Below are positions 18,243 to 27,308 of a stretch of 64,000 nucleotides of DNA, one piece after another; positions within the stretch are counted from its first letter, which is position 1, and every line of letters starts with the position of its first letter. The notes beneath the pieces are model-generated. The model worked only from the letters and a program-made list of their open reading frames with translations. It had not been told where the DNA came from and searched no databases. A program made the translations under genes and the position numbers. Location of the stretch: contig NZ_VCJR02000001.1 of the NCBI RefSeq assembly GCF_009712425.2, forward strand, positions 1,492,001 to 1,556,000, in the 5' to 3' direction. The stretch comes from Aquisalinus luteolus. GTDB lineage: Bacteria; Pseudomonadota; Alphaproteobacteria; Caulobacterales; Parvularculaceae.

Positions 18243-19088
18243 CTACGAAATTCCCGTCGTGCGTGCAGTGACGGCATCGACGAGTGGCGCCGGGAGAAAA
18301 TTGCGCGCGAAGATCAGCCACAGGTTCTTCTTCGGGGCGGTATAACGGGTCCGGGGGCTGGCATCTGTCAGCGCCCGCTCGACCTCGACCGCCACACAAT
18401 GGGGCGGCGGCGCTGCCTTGTGGCCCTTGTCATGGTGCCACTTGGCAAATTTTTCGAGCGAGTCCCGATAGGGCTCACCCTCCTTCATGTAAGGCTCCAG
18501 CCCCGCCTGCTCCTGATCACCGAACCCGGTATTGACGAAACCTGGCCTTATCACGCTGACCTTGATGCCGAACTGTTTCACCTCCCGGCGCAGCGCATCG
18601 CTCAGCCCCTCGACGGCGTGTTTGGACGCAGCGTAGACGCCCATGAAAGGCGGCGCGAGCCGACCGGTGACCGAAGAGATGTTGACGATTCGCCCCTCGC
18701 CCGTCGCCCGCATCTGCGGCAGCACGGCGCGGGTGACATTCATCACCCCAAAGACATTGGTCTCGAACTGGGCCCGCCAGTCGGCATCCGGCACGCGCTC
18801 AATCGGCCCGGTCACCGAGATACCGGCATTGTTGACCACGGCAAACAGGCTGGCGCCGTCAAGATGACTGGCGATGGTCTCCATCCCTTTGGCTACCGAA
18901 GCTTCGTCGGTCACATCCATGGTTACCGAAATGATCCGCTCGCCGCCTTCCTGCGCCAGCGCCCCTAAGGTCGACAGCGTGCGCCCGGCGGCAAAGACGG
19001 TGAATCCCTGCGCAGCAAGATGCAGGGCGATGGCCTTGCCGATCCCGGTGCCTGCGCCGGTGACGAGAACTGCTTTTCTTCCAACCAT
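18243..19088 (-). CDS. Classical short-chain dehydrogenase/reductase
   Basis: 281-residue SDR with the cofactor motif VTGAGTGIGKAIA, NNAG in AVVNNAGISVTGP, and the catalytic YAASK in MGVYAASKHAVEGLS. Substrate unknown; the glycine-rich motif followed by AAGR fits NADP preference. The start at MVGRKAVL (19088) overlaps the stop of the upstream SDR by one base (TAATG), so the two are co-translated. The 33-codon upstream extension seen in the frame is just the end of that gene in another frame. Confidence 0.9.
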   Translation of the reverse strand: MVGRKAVLVTGAGTGIGKAIALHLAAQGFTVFAAGRTLSTLGALAQEGGERIISVTMDVTDEASVAKGMETIASHLDGASLFAVVNNAGISVTGPIERVPDADWRAQFETNVFGVMNVTRAVLPQMRATGEGRIVNISSVTGRLAPPFMGVYAASKHAVEGLSDALRREVKQFGIKVSVIRPGFVNTGFGDQEQAGLEPYMKEGEPYRDSLEKFAKWHHDKGHKAAPPPHCVAVEVERALTDASPRTRYTAPKKNLWLIFARNFLPAPLVDAVTARTTGIS

Positions 19089-19891
19089 TACAGCTTCATA
19101 GAGCCGGAGGCATCGCCGAGCGACGTGCCGCCTTCGACCTCGAGGATCGTGCCAGTCACATAGGACGCCGCCGATGAACACAGCCACAGCGCTGCATCGG
19201 CGATGTTATCCTTCGAGCCGAAATCCTTCAGCGCCAGCGCCGACTTGTATTTCTCCGCCGCTTCCGGCGTGCCAGCCAGACGGCGCATGCCTTCGGTGTC
19301 GGCAATAGGCCCGGGTGAGATCGCGTTGACGCGTATCCCGCTCGCGCCCCATTCCATGGCGAGACATTTGACCAGCATGTTCACGCCCGCCTTCGCCGCG
19401 CAGACATGGGACTGGTAGAGCCAGGGATGGGTAGCCTGAGGAGCAGTGATCGCGATCAGGCTGGCGCCCGGCTTTTTCACGTGATGCACCGTTGCCCGGA
19501 AGATGTTGAACGAGCCGAGCAGGTCGATATCGACCACGGACTTGAAGGCATTGGCCGACATCTGCGCAGCGCCCGCCGGGAAATTCCCCGCCTGCCCGGC
19601 CAGCACCATGTCGATCTCGCCGAAGGTCCCGACGCAGGTTTTCACCGCGGCCTCGACCGCATCCCAGTTGCGCACATCGACAGCGGCGCCGGCAGCCTCG
19701 GCCCCCAGGCCATGCAACTCGGCAACGGTATCATCGACCTTGTCCTGCGAGCGGGATATGACGAAAACCTTCGCCCCCTCCATCGCGAATCGCACGGCGA
19801 TCTGCCGGTTGATGCCGCTGGTCGCCCCGGACATGAAGCACACCTTCCCGGACATCAGATTTTCCTTGTAGCTATCGTTGCGTTCGCTCAT
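19088..19891 (-). CDS. SDR of the 2,4-dienoyl-CoA reductase type
   Basis: 267-residue SDR. The motifs match the peroxisomal/bacterial 2,4-dienoyl-CoA reductase group rather than classical SDRs: AGQAGNFPAGA in place of NNAG, SHVCAAKAGV in which the usual YxxxK tyrosine position is valine, and ISPGPIADTEGMRRLAGTPE. It would then help oxidise unsaturated fatty acids. Start MSERNDSY at 19891 has a good Shine-Dalgarno (GGGAGA). It is the first gene of a pair with the next SDR. Enzyme class is inferred from motifs only. Confidence 0.85.
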   Translation of the reverse strand: MSERNDSYKENLMSGKVCFMSGATSGINRQIAVRFAMEGAKVFVISRSQDKVDDTVAELHGLGAEAAGAAVDVRNWDAVEAAVKTCVGTFGEIDMVLAGQAGNFPAGAAQMSANAFKSVVDIDLLGSFNIFRATVHHVKKPGASLIAITAPQATHPWLYQSHVCAAKAGVNMLVKCLAMEWGASGIRVNAISPGPIADTEGMRRLAGTPEAAEKYKSALALKDFGSKDNIADAALWLCSSAASYVTGTILEVEGGTSLGDASGSMKL

Positions 19892-19973
19892 CCCATTCTC
19901 CCTTTCAAGGGTGACTCCCTTTTGGTGCGGGAGTTTCGGGAGCGGCGGGACCTGCGTCAACAAGGAAGGACAG

Positions 19974-20333
19974 TCACTTCAGTCGCGATCTCGAAAGTGC
20001 TTCCGTGATCGTGCGCCCGAGATTGGCTTCCGTGTATGGCTTTGAAAGGATAATCGCGTCAATGTCGCGATGGCCATGTCCGGTGGCGAATATGTAAGGG
20101 ATTGCGTCCTCGCGCAGTCTGTCTGCCACGGCATCGCTTGTTCCGTGCTTCAGGTTCACATCGAGCACGGCGCAATCGATCTCGGCATCCTCAAGGAGTT
20201 TCAGTGCTGCGTCGACAGTCGCTTCGGGACCAATCACCTCGGCGCCGAGGGTTCGCAGCATGTCCTCTGCCATCATGGCGATGAGATACTCATCCTCCAC
20301 CAACAGGATCTTCTTGCCTTCCAGATGGCGCAT
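19974..20333 (-). CDS. Single-domain response regulator
   Basis: 119-residue receiver domain without an output domain. The acid pocket is VEDEY (E13, D14), the phospho-acceptor is D58 (CAVLDVNLKHGT), followed by ATGHG and the conserved lysine in ILSKPYTE. Its ATG overlaps the stop of the HWE-kinase frame (ATGA), so the kinase and this receiver form a cognate pair. Since the kinase frame is broken, the receiver may have lost its phosphodonor or may be fed by the downstream kinase fragment. Confidence 0.9.
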   Translation of the reverse strand: MRHLEGKKILLVEDEYLIAMMAEDMLRTLGAEVIGPEATVDAALKLLEDAEIDCAVLDVNLKHGTSDAVADRLREDAIPYIFATGHGHRDIDAIILSKPYTEANLGRTITEALSRSRLK

Positions 20334-21326
20334 CAGCTGTCAGTTTCGCTGATGAGGGGGGCCGTGACCACGCAACCGAGGCCAGCGGGCGAAAATGTCA
20401 CGACGACATCCCCCTGCAATTCATTGGCAAGCGCCTTGCGGACCATGGTCATCCCGAAACCCTGATAGTCAGGCTCGCTGATCGGTGGTCCCCCTTGCTC
20501 CTGCCACTGAAGTTCGAATGCTTTCCCCTCATCTTTCAGCGCCCAGACGATGGATATCGTTCCTACATCATTGGACAACGCCCCGAACTTCATCGCATTC
20601 GTGGCCAACTCGTGCAGTGCCATCGACATGGAAACGGCCTGCTCGGGCCCGAGGATGACCCCCTTATCCCCCTGAGCCGTCACCCGATCAGAGGATATAC
20701 CTGCACCGGCCATCGTCGCGCTTATGACCTGTTCGATGTCCGTATATTCCCAGTGCGTGTTCGATAGCATGTCGTGGGCCGAAGCGAGATTGCTCAGCCG
20801 CGCCTCGAACCGTTCACGCTCGGCGCGATGTTCCTTGCCAGTGAATGTCTGGCGTGCCATTGCCATGCACCATGGCGAGCGTGTTCTTTACCCGGTGGTT
20901 CAGCTCCCTGATCAGAAGCTCCCGATGATTCTCCGCCCTTACCTGGGCGGTCACATCGCTGATGATATGCGCCGCGCCAACAATGGTCTCGCCATCCCTG
21001 ATGGGGGCAAACCGCAAGGCATAATAGCGCATCTCGGCCGGAGACGGCCCGAATTCCATAGTGATGGTATAGGCTTCGCCATTCAGGGCCCGCTGCCAGA
21101 CCGCGCGTGCCTTGTCACGCTCTTCCGGCCAGCCCGACATGCCGTCGAGCAGGCTCGTACCGATCTGGATTTCAAGCGACCAGAGCTGCTGATATTCCTG
21201 ACGATATGAGTCGTTAAAAAACGTAAAGTGAAAGTCCGAATCGATTGCAGCGATCATGTCACCGCTGACATTCGCGATGCCACGCAGTATGACCGCGCTC
21301 ATCTGATCTTCGGATACTTCCTTCAT
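20333..21326 (-). pseudogene. HWE-family sensor kinase split by a one-base frameshift
   Basis: Two overlapping frames together form one PAS plus HWE histidine kinase. The upstream frame, starting at MKEVSEDQ (21326, with AAGGG before it), carries a PAS domain and the H-box RELNHRVKNTLAMV with H144, then ends in unrelated residues at 20814. The downstream frame (ATG at 20866, stop at 20333) continues as AMARQTFTGKE and holds the HWE-type ATPase with THWEYTD and ALHELATNAMKFGALS. Deleting one base at 20865 restores MVQAMARQ, the expected sequence. So the gene is disrupted by a +1 insertion, either real or a sequencing error. The receiver gene follows with an ATGA overlap. Confidence 0.85.
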
Positions 21327-21472
21327 ACATGCCCTTTTGTGGCAAACGGGAGTCCCCAAAATGCCTGATTGCGACGCTAACACCATTGCCGGGCAAGGGT
21401 TCGCCGCACCTTAAATCATTTTAAAATAAACTTCTGATTGTCTGCCAAATCACAGCCACAAGCCTTTGAATC

Positions 21473-21504
21473 AAAAAGCCGCTCGCTGGATGGCAGAGCG
21501 GCTT
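21473..21504 (-). terminator. Intrinsic terminator of pdhA
   Basis: Perfect 9-bp stem AAGCCGCTC/GAGCGGCTT (21476-21484 with 21496-21504) around an 11-base loop. On the minus strand it is followed by TTTTTGATTC. It lies 20 bases after the pdhA stop and isolates pdhA from the kinase/SDR block. Confidence 0.82.
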
Positions 21505-21524
21505 AGAGAAATTGAGAATTCGGA

Positions 21525-22523
21525 TCAGGCCAGAATATCGGTGAAGAGTTCCTTGGGATCGGGCTCCGGGCTCTCCAGAGAGAAATCCGCTGCCTCTTTC
21601 ACGACCTGCTTGATCTCCTTGTCGATCTCTTTCAGGTCATCTTCCGAAGCATGCTTGCCGCTGAGGATGTAATTCTCGCACTTCTTGATCGGGTCGGAAT
21701 TGGTGCGGATATCGTCGACCTCGTCCCGTGTGCGGTATTTCGCCGGGTCGGACATGGAATGCCCGCGATAGCGATAGGTCTTCATCTCCAGCACATAAGG
21801 TCCCTTGCCGGTGCGCGCATGCTCCATGGCCTCGCGGCCCGCCTCGCGCACGGCGAGCACGTCCATGCCATCGACTTCCGTGCCCGGAATGCCGAAGGAT
21901 GCGCCGCGGCGATACAGATGCGTCTCGGCGTGGGAGCGCTTGATCGACGTACCCATGGCATACTGGTTGTTCTCGATGATGAAGATCACCGGCAGCTTCC
22001 ACAGCTGCGCCATGTTCATCGCCTCGAAGACCTGGCCCTGGTTGGCCGCGCCGTCCCCGAAATAGGTCAGAGACACGCTGTCATTGCCATTGTAGCGGTT
22101 GGCGAAGGCGAGACCCGTGCCGAGCGGGATTTGCGCACCGACGATGCCATGGCCGCCATAGAACTTCTTCTCTGTGGAAAACATATGCATGGAGCCGCCC
22201 TTGCCCTTGGAATAGCCGCCTTCGCGACCGGTCAGCTCCGCCATCACGCCTTTCGGGTCCATGCCGCAGGCCAGCATGTGGCCGTGGTCGCGATAACCGG
22301 TGATGACCTGGTCGCCCTCTTTCTTCAGCGCTTCCATGCCAACGACAACGGCTTCCTGGCCGATATAGAGGTGGCAGAAACCGCCAATGTGCCCCATGCC
22401 ATACAGCTGGCCGGCCTTCTCCTCGAAGCGGCGGATCAGCAGCATGTCCTTGTAATATTTAAGGAGTTCGTCCTTGGTGGCGTTGTAGTTGCTCTTCGGG
22501 GAGCTGGCGTCAGCCTGGGCCAT
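21525..22523 (-). CDS. pdhA: Pyruvate dehydrogenase E1 alpha
   Basis: ThDP-binding alpha subunit of pyruvate dehydrogenase, 332 residues. Visible features: YIGQEAVVVGMEAL, the ThDP motif GDGAANQGQVFEAMNMAQLW ending in NN, and the phosphorylation-loop-like YRYRGHSMSDPAKYRTRDE. It is a separate transcription unit: a terminator follows it, and the beta subunit gene is about 3.9 kb further along. ftsB lies 134 bases upstream on the same strand. Confidence 0.97.
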   Translation of the reverse strand: MAQADASSPKSNYNATKDELLKYYKDMLLIRRFEEKAGQLYGMGHIGGFCHLYIGQEAVVVGMEALKKEGDQVITGYRDHGHMLACGMDPKGVMAELTGREGGYSKGKGGSMHMFSTEKKFYGGHGIVGAQIPLGTGLAFANRYNGNDSVSLTYFGDGAANQGQVFEAMNMAQLWKLPVIFIIENNQYAMGTSIKRSHAETHLYRRGASFGIPGTEVDGMDVLAVREAGREAMEHARTGKGPYVLEMKTYRYRGHSMSDPAKYRTRDEVDDIRTNSDPIKKCENYILSGKHASEDDLKEIDKEIKQVVKEAADFSLESPEPDPKELFTDILA

Positions 22524-22657
22524 AAACGGGTCACCTTTTGGTCGGTTGTTCTACTTGAGAGGGGATATAGCGCATCTTCGCCCCGGAGCGAAAGGCGTAA
22601 TCGCTATTTTCAGGAGACTTTTCGACTCGCACCGTCGACGGGAAAATGCCAACGAGA

Positions 22658-23002
22658 TCAGCGGGTTTGCTGTTCCAAACGCTTGATCAGCTGGTCGAAT
22701 TCAGCCGCCGGCATCACATATTCGCCGTCGGCGGCATAGCCCAGGACCCGGCGGGCGCTTTCATCGAGCATGTCATCGTCGAGTGTCTTCACCGACAGCA
22801 TGTCCGCTTTGCGCGCCAGCCATTCGCGATGCTCTTCCAGCTCGCGCAATTCCTGCTGCTTTTCGCTCAGGTCGTCGCGCACCAGCTTGTGCGCCCGCAC
22901 GCCCTCCTCGCCGTTCAGGGCGATCAGGAAGTTATAGGCGATGCCGATCACACAGAATGCGGGCAGGAAAGCATCGAAAAAGAAGCGGCGGAAACTGAAC
23001 AT
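22658..23002 (-). CDS. ftsB: Septum formation initiator FtsB/DivIC
   Basis: Small bitopic division protein, 114 residues: short cytoplasmic N-terminus, one membrane helix (FLPAFCVIGIAYNFLIAL), then a periplasmic coiled coil (LSEKQQELRELEEHREWLAR). The next segment KTLDDDMLDESARRVLGYA is typical of the DivIC family. In many proteobacteria ftsB follows eno; here a GNAT gene stands between. The family match is by architecture and by position. Confidence 0.9.
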   Translation of the reverse strand: MFSFRRFFFDAFLPAFCVIGIAYNFLIALNGEEGVRAHKLVRDDLSEKQQELRELEEHREWLARKADMLSVKTLDDDMLDESARRVLGYAADGEYVMPAAEFDQLIKRLEQQTR

Positions 23003-23053
23003 GGCACCCCGAGAAGCCTGAATTCTGACTCTCCATCAATGCCGCAAACACGG

Positions 23054-23529
23054 TTACTGAAGCGTTAAGTGCATCACCATATTGCACCGCTGGACGGTGT
23101 TCGGATGCTCAATCTGCACGAAGCCATGGCGGCGGTAGAGCTGCACCGCTTCCTTGAGGCTGGTATCGGTCTCCAGCTCCATCAACCGATAGCCGCGCGT
23201 CCTCGCCTCCTGCAACACGGCAAATAGCAAGGCCCGGCCCAGACCCTTGCCACGCGCAGCGGGAGCCAGGAACATTTTCGTCAGTTCACAGATTTTATCC
23301 GAGACGGCGACCAGTCCGACCGTGCCGACCAGCGCGTCCCCATCGAGCACCAGCCAAAGACCACCACCCTCGAAGGAGGTATCGATATGATCGAGACCGC
23401 GGTCGGCATGGGCCGGGTCCAGCTCCATGCCATATTCGCGCAACACCTGCCATACGAGCGCCTTGACGCTGTCGCTGTCGGCATTGGTGGCCCGGCGGAG
23501 CGTCAGCCCCGCCGGTAATTCGGCCTGCA

Positions 23530-23530
<1 letters not shown>
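23054..23530 (-). CDS. GNAT-family N-acetyltransferase
   Basis: 158-residue acetyltransferase. The acetyl-CoA motif is FLAPAARGKGLGRALLFAVL, followed by the typical C-terminal LETDTSLKEAVQLYRRHGF. Substrate not predictable from sequence. Its ATG overlaps the eno stop by one base (TAATG), so it is co-translated with enolase, which is unusual company and may only reflect economy of space. Confidence 0.9.
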
Positions 23531-24948
<1,418 letters not shown>

Positions 24949-24954
24949 TCAGGC

Positions 24955-25716
24955 CTAGTCGTCGCTCTTTTTCCTCAGGCCGGGTTTGGTCACTTTTTGC
25001 GGCGGAGGCGAACTCTTGCGGGTCTCCGGTGCCGTCGGCGCATCCAGGCTACGGCTGCGCTGCGTCGGCTCGGAGCGCTGGCGGGTATCGATATCAGACT
25101 GACGGGCGGCAACGCCGGGCTTCACGACCTTGCCATTATAGAAGCGGTCACCGCTGTCATTGCGATCATCATAGTTCGGCTGGTCATTTCCGCCACGGTC
25201 ACGGCCATCACCCCTGCCGTCCCCCCTACGGCGGTCATAGTCGCGGCGGCGATAATAATCGTCATAGCGACCACGGTCGTAATAGCCATAGTCGCTGTAA
25301 CTGTAGAAATACGGATAGGTCCTGCGGCGCTGGCTGTAATAACCATAAGGCGCATCATACGGTCCATAATAATAGCCATAGCCCGGGCGGTAATAACCAT
25401 AAGCTCCGTAATACGGCATCGGGCTGTAGGCATAGCGCTGGTCATTGTCCGACTGGATGCGGGCAGAGATGTCGCCAAAACACTGGTCTACCTGTGCGGT
25501 ACACGCGTTCTGGCATTCGGTCTTTGACGTACCCTCAGGGAAGTCGCTGCAATTTGCATAGCAGATCCCCGCGCGCTGGTCGCAGGCGTCGTAATAGCGG
25601 GCATAGCGATTTTCATACAGGCTGGATGTTTCGCACGCCGAAAGGCCGACAAGCGCGATGACGCCGCCAATGGCGATCCTGAGCGGCGTTAAAAAACGTG
25701 ATTGAGAAAATTCCAT
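24955..25716 (-). CDS. Cys-rich and Tyr/Gly/Arg-rich lipoprotein, function unknown
   Basis: 253 residues. A signal peptide ends in the lipobox LSAC, so C28 should be lipidated. Residues 45-79 hold six cysteines spaced C-x6-C-x3-C-x11-C-x3-C-x6-C, a mirror-symmetric pattern that suggests a disulfide-stapled helical hairpin. From about 95 to 175 the protein is low complexity, rich in Tyr, Gly, Arg and Asp (PYYGAYGYYRPGYGYYYG). The tail is basic with Pro and Ser. No family recognised; an envelope structural or surface role is a guess. It ends at a strong terminator and follows rpmF on the same strand at 204 bases. Confidence 0.85.
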   Translation of the reverse strand: MEFSQSRFLTPLRIAIGGVIALVGLSACETSSLYENRYARYYDACDQRAGICYANCSDFPEGTSKTECQNACTAQVDQCFGDISARIQSDNDQRYAYSPMPYYGAYGYYRPGYGYYYGPYDAPYGYYSQRRRTYPYFYSYSDYGYYDRGRYDDYYRRRDYDRRRGDGRGDGRDRGGNDQPNYDDRNDSGDRFYNGKVVKPGVAARQSDIDTRQRSEPTQRSRSLDAPTAPETRKSSPPPQKVTKPGLRKKSDD

Positions 25717-25847
25717 ACCTGCCTGCCTGTAAATTTTTTCGTCGGCGTCTTCCCATATTAACCTTGCGAAGGCCGAAAGGGTTAATTCCCTTTTTCGTTA
25801 ACATAAGGATAGACGCTAAAAAGGCGAAAAAAGGGCACACATGCAAT

Positions 25848-25875
25848 CAGCCCGGCCACCATGGTGACCGGGCTG
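25848..25875 (-). other. Strong hairpin downstream of rpmF
   Basis: 8-bp perfect stem CAGCCCGG/CCGGGCTG (25848-25855 with 25868-25875), with further inner pairing across one mismatch. It lies 46 bases after the rpmF stop but no T-run follows on the minus strand, so it may be a weak terminator or an RNA processing or stability element. Confidence 0.5.
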
Positions 25876-25920
25876 AAATTGCAAAGCCGGAATGGCCGGA
25901 CGCATCTGCGTCCCTTAAGC

Positions 25921-26103
25921 CTATTCGTCAGTCGGCTCGAGGACCTGACGGCCGTTATAAGTGCCGGACTTCAGGTCGATATGGTGGTTACGGCGCAGGT
26001 TCCCGCTTTTCTTGTCTTCGATAAAAGACGGTGCTGCCAGCTTGTCGTGCGAACGGCGCATGCCGCGGCGCGACCGGGTAATCTTGCTCTTGGGTACTGC
26101 CAT
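25921..26103 (-). CDS. rpmF: Ribosomal protein bL32
   Basis: 60-residue bL32 of the large ribosomal subunit: [20 protein letters not shown] at the start and a basic, compact remainder. It lacks the zinc-binding cysteine pairs found in some lineages, so it is the cysteine-free form. The frame is open 43 codons further upstream, but the conserved N-terminus fixes the start at 26103. Confidence 0.97.
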   Translation of the reverse strand: MAVPKSKITRSRRGMRRSHDKLAAPSFIEDKKSGNLRRNHHIDLKSGTYNGRQVLEPTDE

Positions 26104-26326
26104 GAGTTTCTCTTCAAAATTGTCTCGGCGCCGTGGCGCGAATGGATCTGAGCGCGCGTGATTACCGCACCCCGCCCCACAATGCAAGCCCGCATTTGGG
26201 GCGCTGAATTTATTACTTGCAGCGCCCGCCATGGTTAACGCGATCCGCTCAAATTGCAGGTTTTCGGTTCAACGGGTTTCAATTCCTGCCTGATAGTGTG
26301 GGGGCAGTATCAGGAGTTGTGTAGTA

Positions 26327-26797
26327 ATGATATTGCGTCGTCCTTTGTTTCTTGGACTTGTAATCGGTTTCGTCAGCGTCTTTTCCTTCTCGGGCTCGGT
26401 CAATGCCCAGGAATCGCAATCAGTGGCTCAGTCTGTCGCCCTGCCTGTCGGCAAGGTCGAACAGATGTGGCCGTCACTTGATGCCTCACAGCGTTCGATG
26501 GTTGACCTGCTGGCCGCCGACTTCTTCCAGAATGACCTGTCGGAAGCCCAGCGCGAACGCATCTTCTCGGCCCGTGCCGACCAGTATCGCGAAGCCGCTG
26601 GCGAAGATCGTGATGCCTATCGCGCCGAACGCCGCCGCGAATGGCAGGCTCGCAAGGGCCCTGACGCCCAGACCGGCACGTCCTACGATCTCCTCACGGA
26701 TGAACAGAAGGCTCCGTTCCGCCGCTATGCCATCGACCAGCTCGACCTCGGCATGCCGACGGTCTCCCCTGGTGCCGCCGGCCGCAACAGCGTCTAG
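26327..26797 (+). CDS. Secreted protein of unknown function
   Basis: 156 residues with a clear signal peptide (LGLVIGFVSVFSFSGSVNAQ, cleavage after VNA). The mature part is charged and helical, with many Arg and Ala and the segment FFQNDLSEAQRERIFSARAD. No family recognised. A Shine-Dalgarno AGGAG lies 10 bases before the ATG, slightly far. The last codons (GRNSV, then TAG) lie inside a 14-bp sequence that is repeated at 27288-27301, where it again reads GRNSV and a stop (TGA), which suggests that the next gene was inserted at this 3' end. Confidence 0.85.
   Translation: MILRRPLFLGLVIGFVSVFSFSGSVNAQESQSVAQSVALPVGKVEQMWPSLDASQRSMVDLLAADFFQNDLSEAQRERIFSARADQYREAAGEDRDAYRAERRREWQARKGPDAQTGTSYDLLTDEQKAPFRRYAIDQLDLGMPTVSPGAAGRNSV
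26780..26793 (+). repeat. 14-bp direct repeat, left copy
   Basis: GGCCGCAACAGCGT, the 3' end of the secreted-protein gene. An identical copy lies at 27288-27301, so the repeats bracket a segment of about 0.5 kb containing one AT-richer gene. Confidence 0.85.
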
Positions 26798-26847
26798 GCT
26801 GAACATCATGGGTTTTTTTGTTGAGGCAATGGATGTAAGTTGACCTC

Positions 26848-27279
26848 ATGGGAGACAACTTCAAGCCTCACGATAGTGTACATTGTCAGTACGAAATCGA
26901 CGGGCAAAGGCTCGACACCAGCCTGTCACTCGAGCAGTCTATATTAAAAGTGAAACTCATTTTTCGCCCCTCTGACCAAGACGAATATTTCGCTGTAGCC
27001 GGAGATTATTTTGCTGCATTTCAGTCGATACGAATAGACACGGCTCCCTTGGGCATTAAGTTCTTGTGTCAGGGGGCAAGAAAAAACGTCTATCCGACAG
27101 GCATGGCCCGCGACATGGGACTTGGCCTTTCTGCTTACCAACTCGAATTGGGAAAAAAGGCAGACAAATCTAAGCTCGTCCGCATTTTCGATGCCGCGCC
27201 ATCTTCAGAAATAGATACTGTAGAAAATCAGGATGACTTCTGGAGACAGTGGCTGGCATCGCTAGGCCTCGAATTTTGA
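26848..27279 (+). CDS. AT-richer orphan gene, unknown function
   Basis: 143 residues, soluble, no signal peptide. The N-terminal half looks beta-rich (LKVKLIFRPSDQDEYFAVAG), the C-terminal half has GMARDMGLGLSAYQLELG and LVRIFDAAPS. I do not recognise a family. GC is lower than in the neighbours and codon choice differs (AAA, ATA, TTA are frequent), which suggests recent acquisition; the 14-bp repeats on both sides support this. The Shine-Dalgarno is weak, so it may be read through from the upstream gene or have its own signals in the 54 bases before it. Confidence 0.75.
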   Translation: MGDNFKPHDSVHCQYEIDGQRLDTSLSLEQSILKVKLIFRPSDQDEYFAVAGDYFAAFQSIRIDTAPLGIKFLCQGARKNVYPTGMARDMGLGLSAYQLELGKKADKSKLVRIFDAAPSSEIDTVENQDDFWRQWLASLGLEF

Positions 27280-27287
27280 TCGTATCG

Positions 27288-27301
27288 GGCCGCAACAGCG
27301 T
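27288..27301 (+). repeat. 14-bp direct repeat, right copy
   Basis: GGCCGCAACAGCGT, identical to 26780-26793. Followed by GTGA, so it reads GRNSV then TGA in the same phase as the end of the secreted-protein gene. It lies between two genes and has no coding role here. Confidence 0.85.
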
Positions 27302-27308
27302 GTGAGAA

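Larger units (their letters stand above)
26794..27301 (+). mobile_element. Putative one-gene insertion flanked by direct repeats
   Basis: This 508-bp segment (counting one repeat copy) carries a single gene of lower GC (roughly 48% by eye against about 60% around it). Removing it would join the left gene to GRNSV plus TGA, restoring a normal end of the secreted-protein gene. This looks like site-specific insertion at the 3' end of a coding sequence, with the end of that gene duplicated. No integrase or transposase gene is present and no integron-type recombination core was found, so the mechanism is unknown. Confidence 0.5.

Noticed and set aside
20855-20880. Programmed frameshift in the HWE kinase.
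   Set aside because: No slippery heptamer, no homopolymer and no obvious downstream stimulator; a plain insertion or sequencing error is simpler.
26794-27287. Integron cassette with attC core sites.
   Set aside because: I looked for RYYYAAC and GTTRRRY cores around the AT-richer gene and found none that pair properly.
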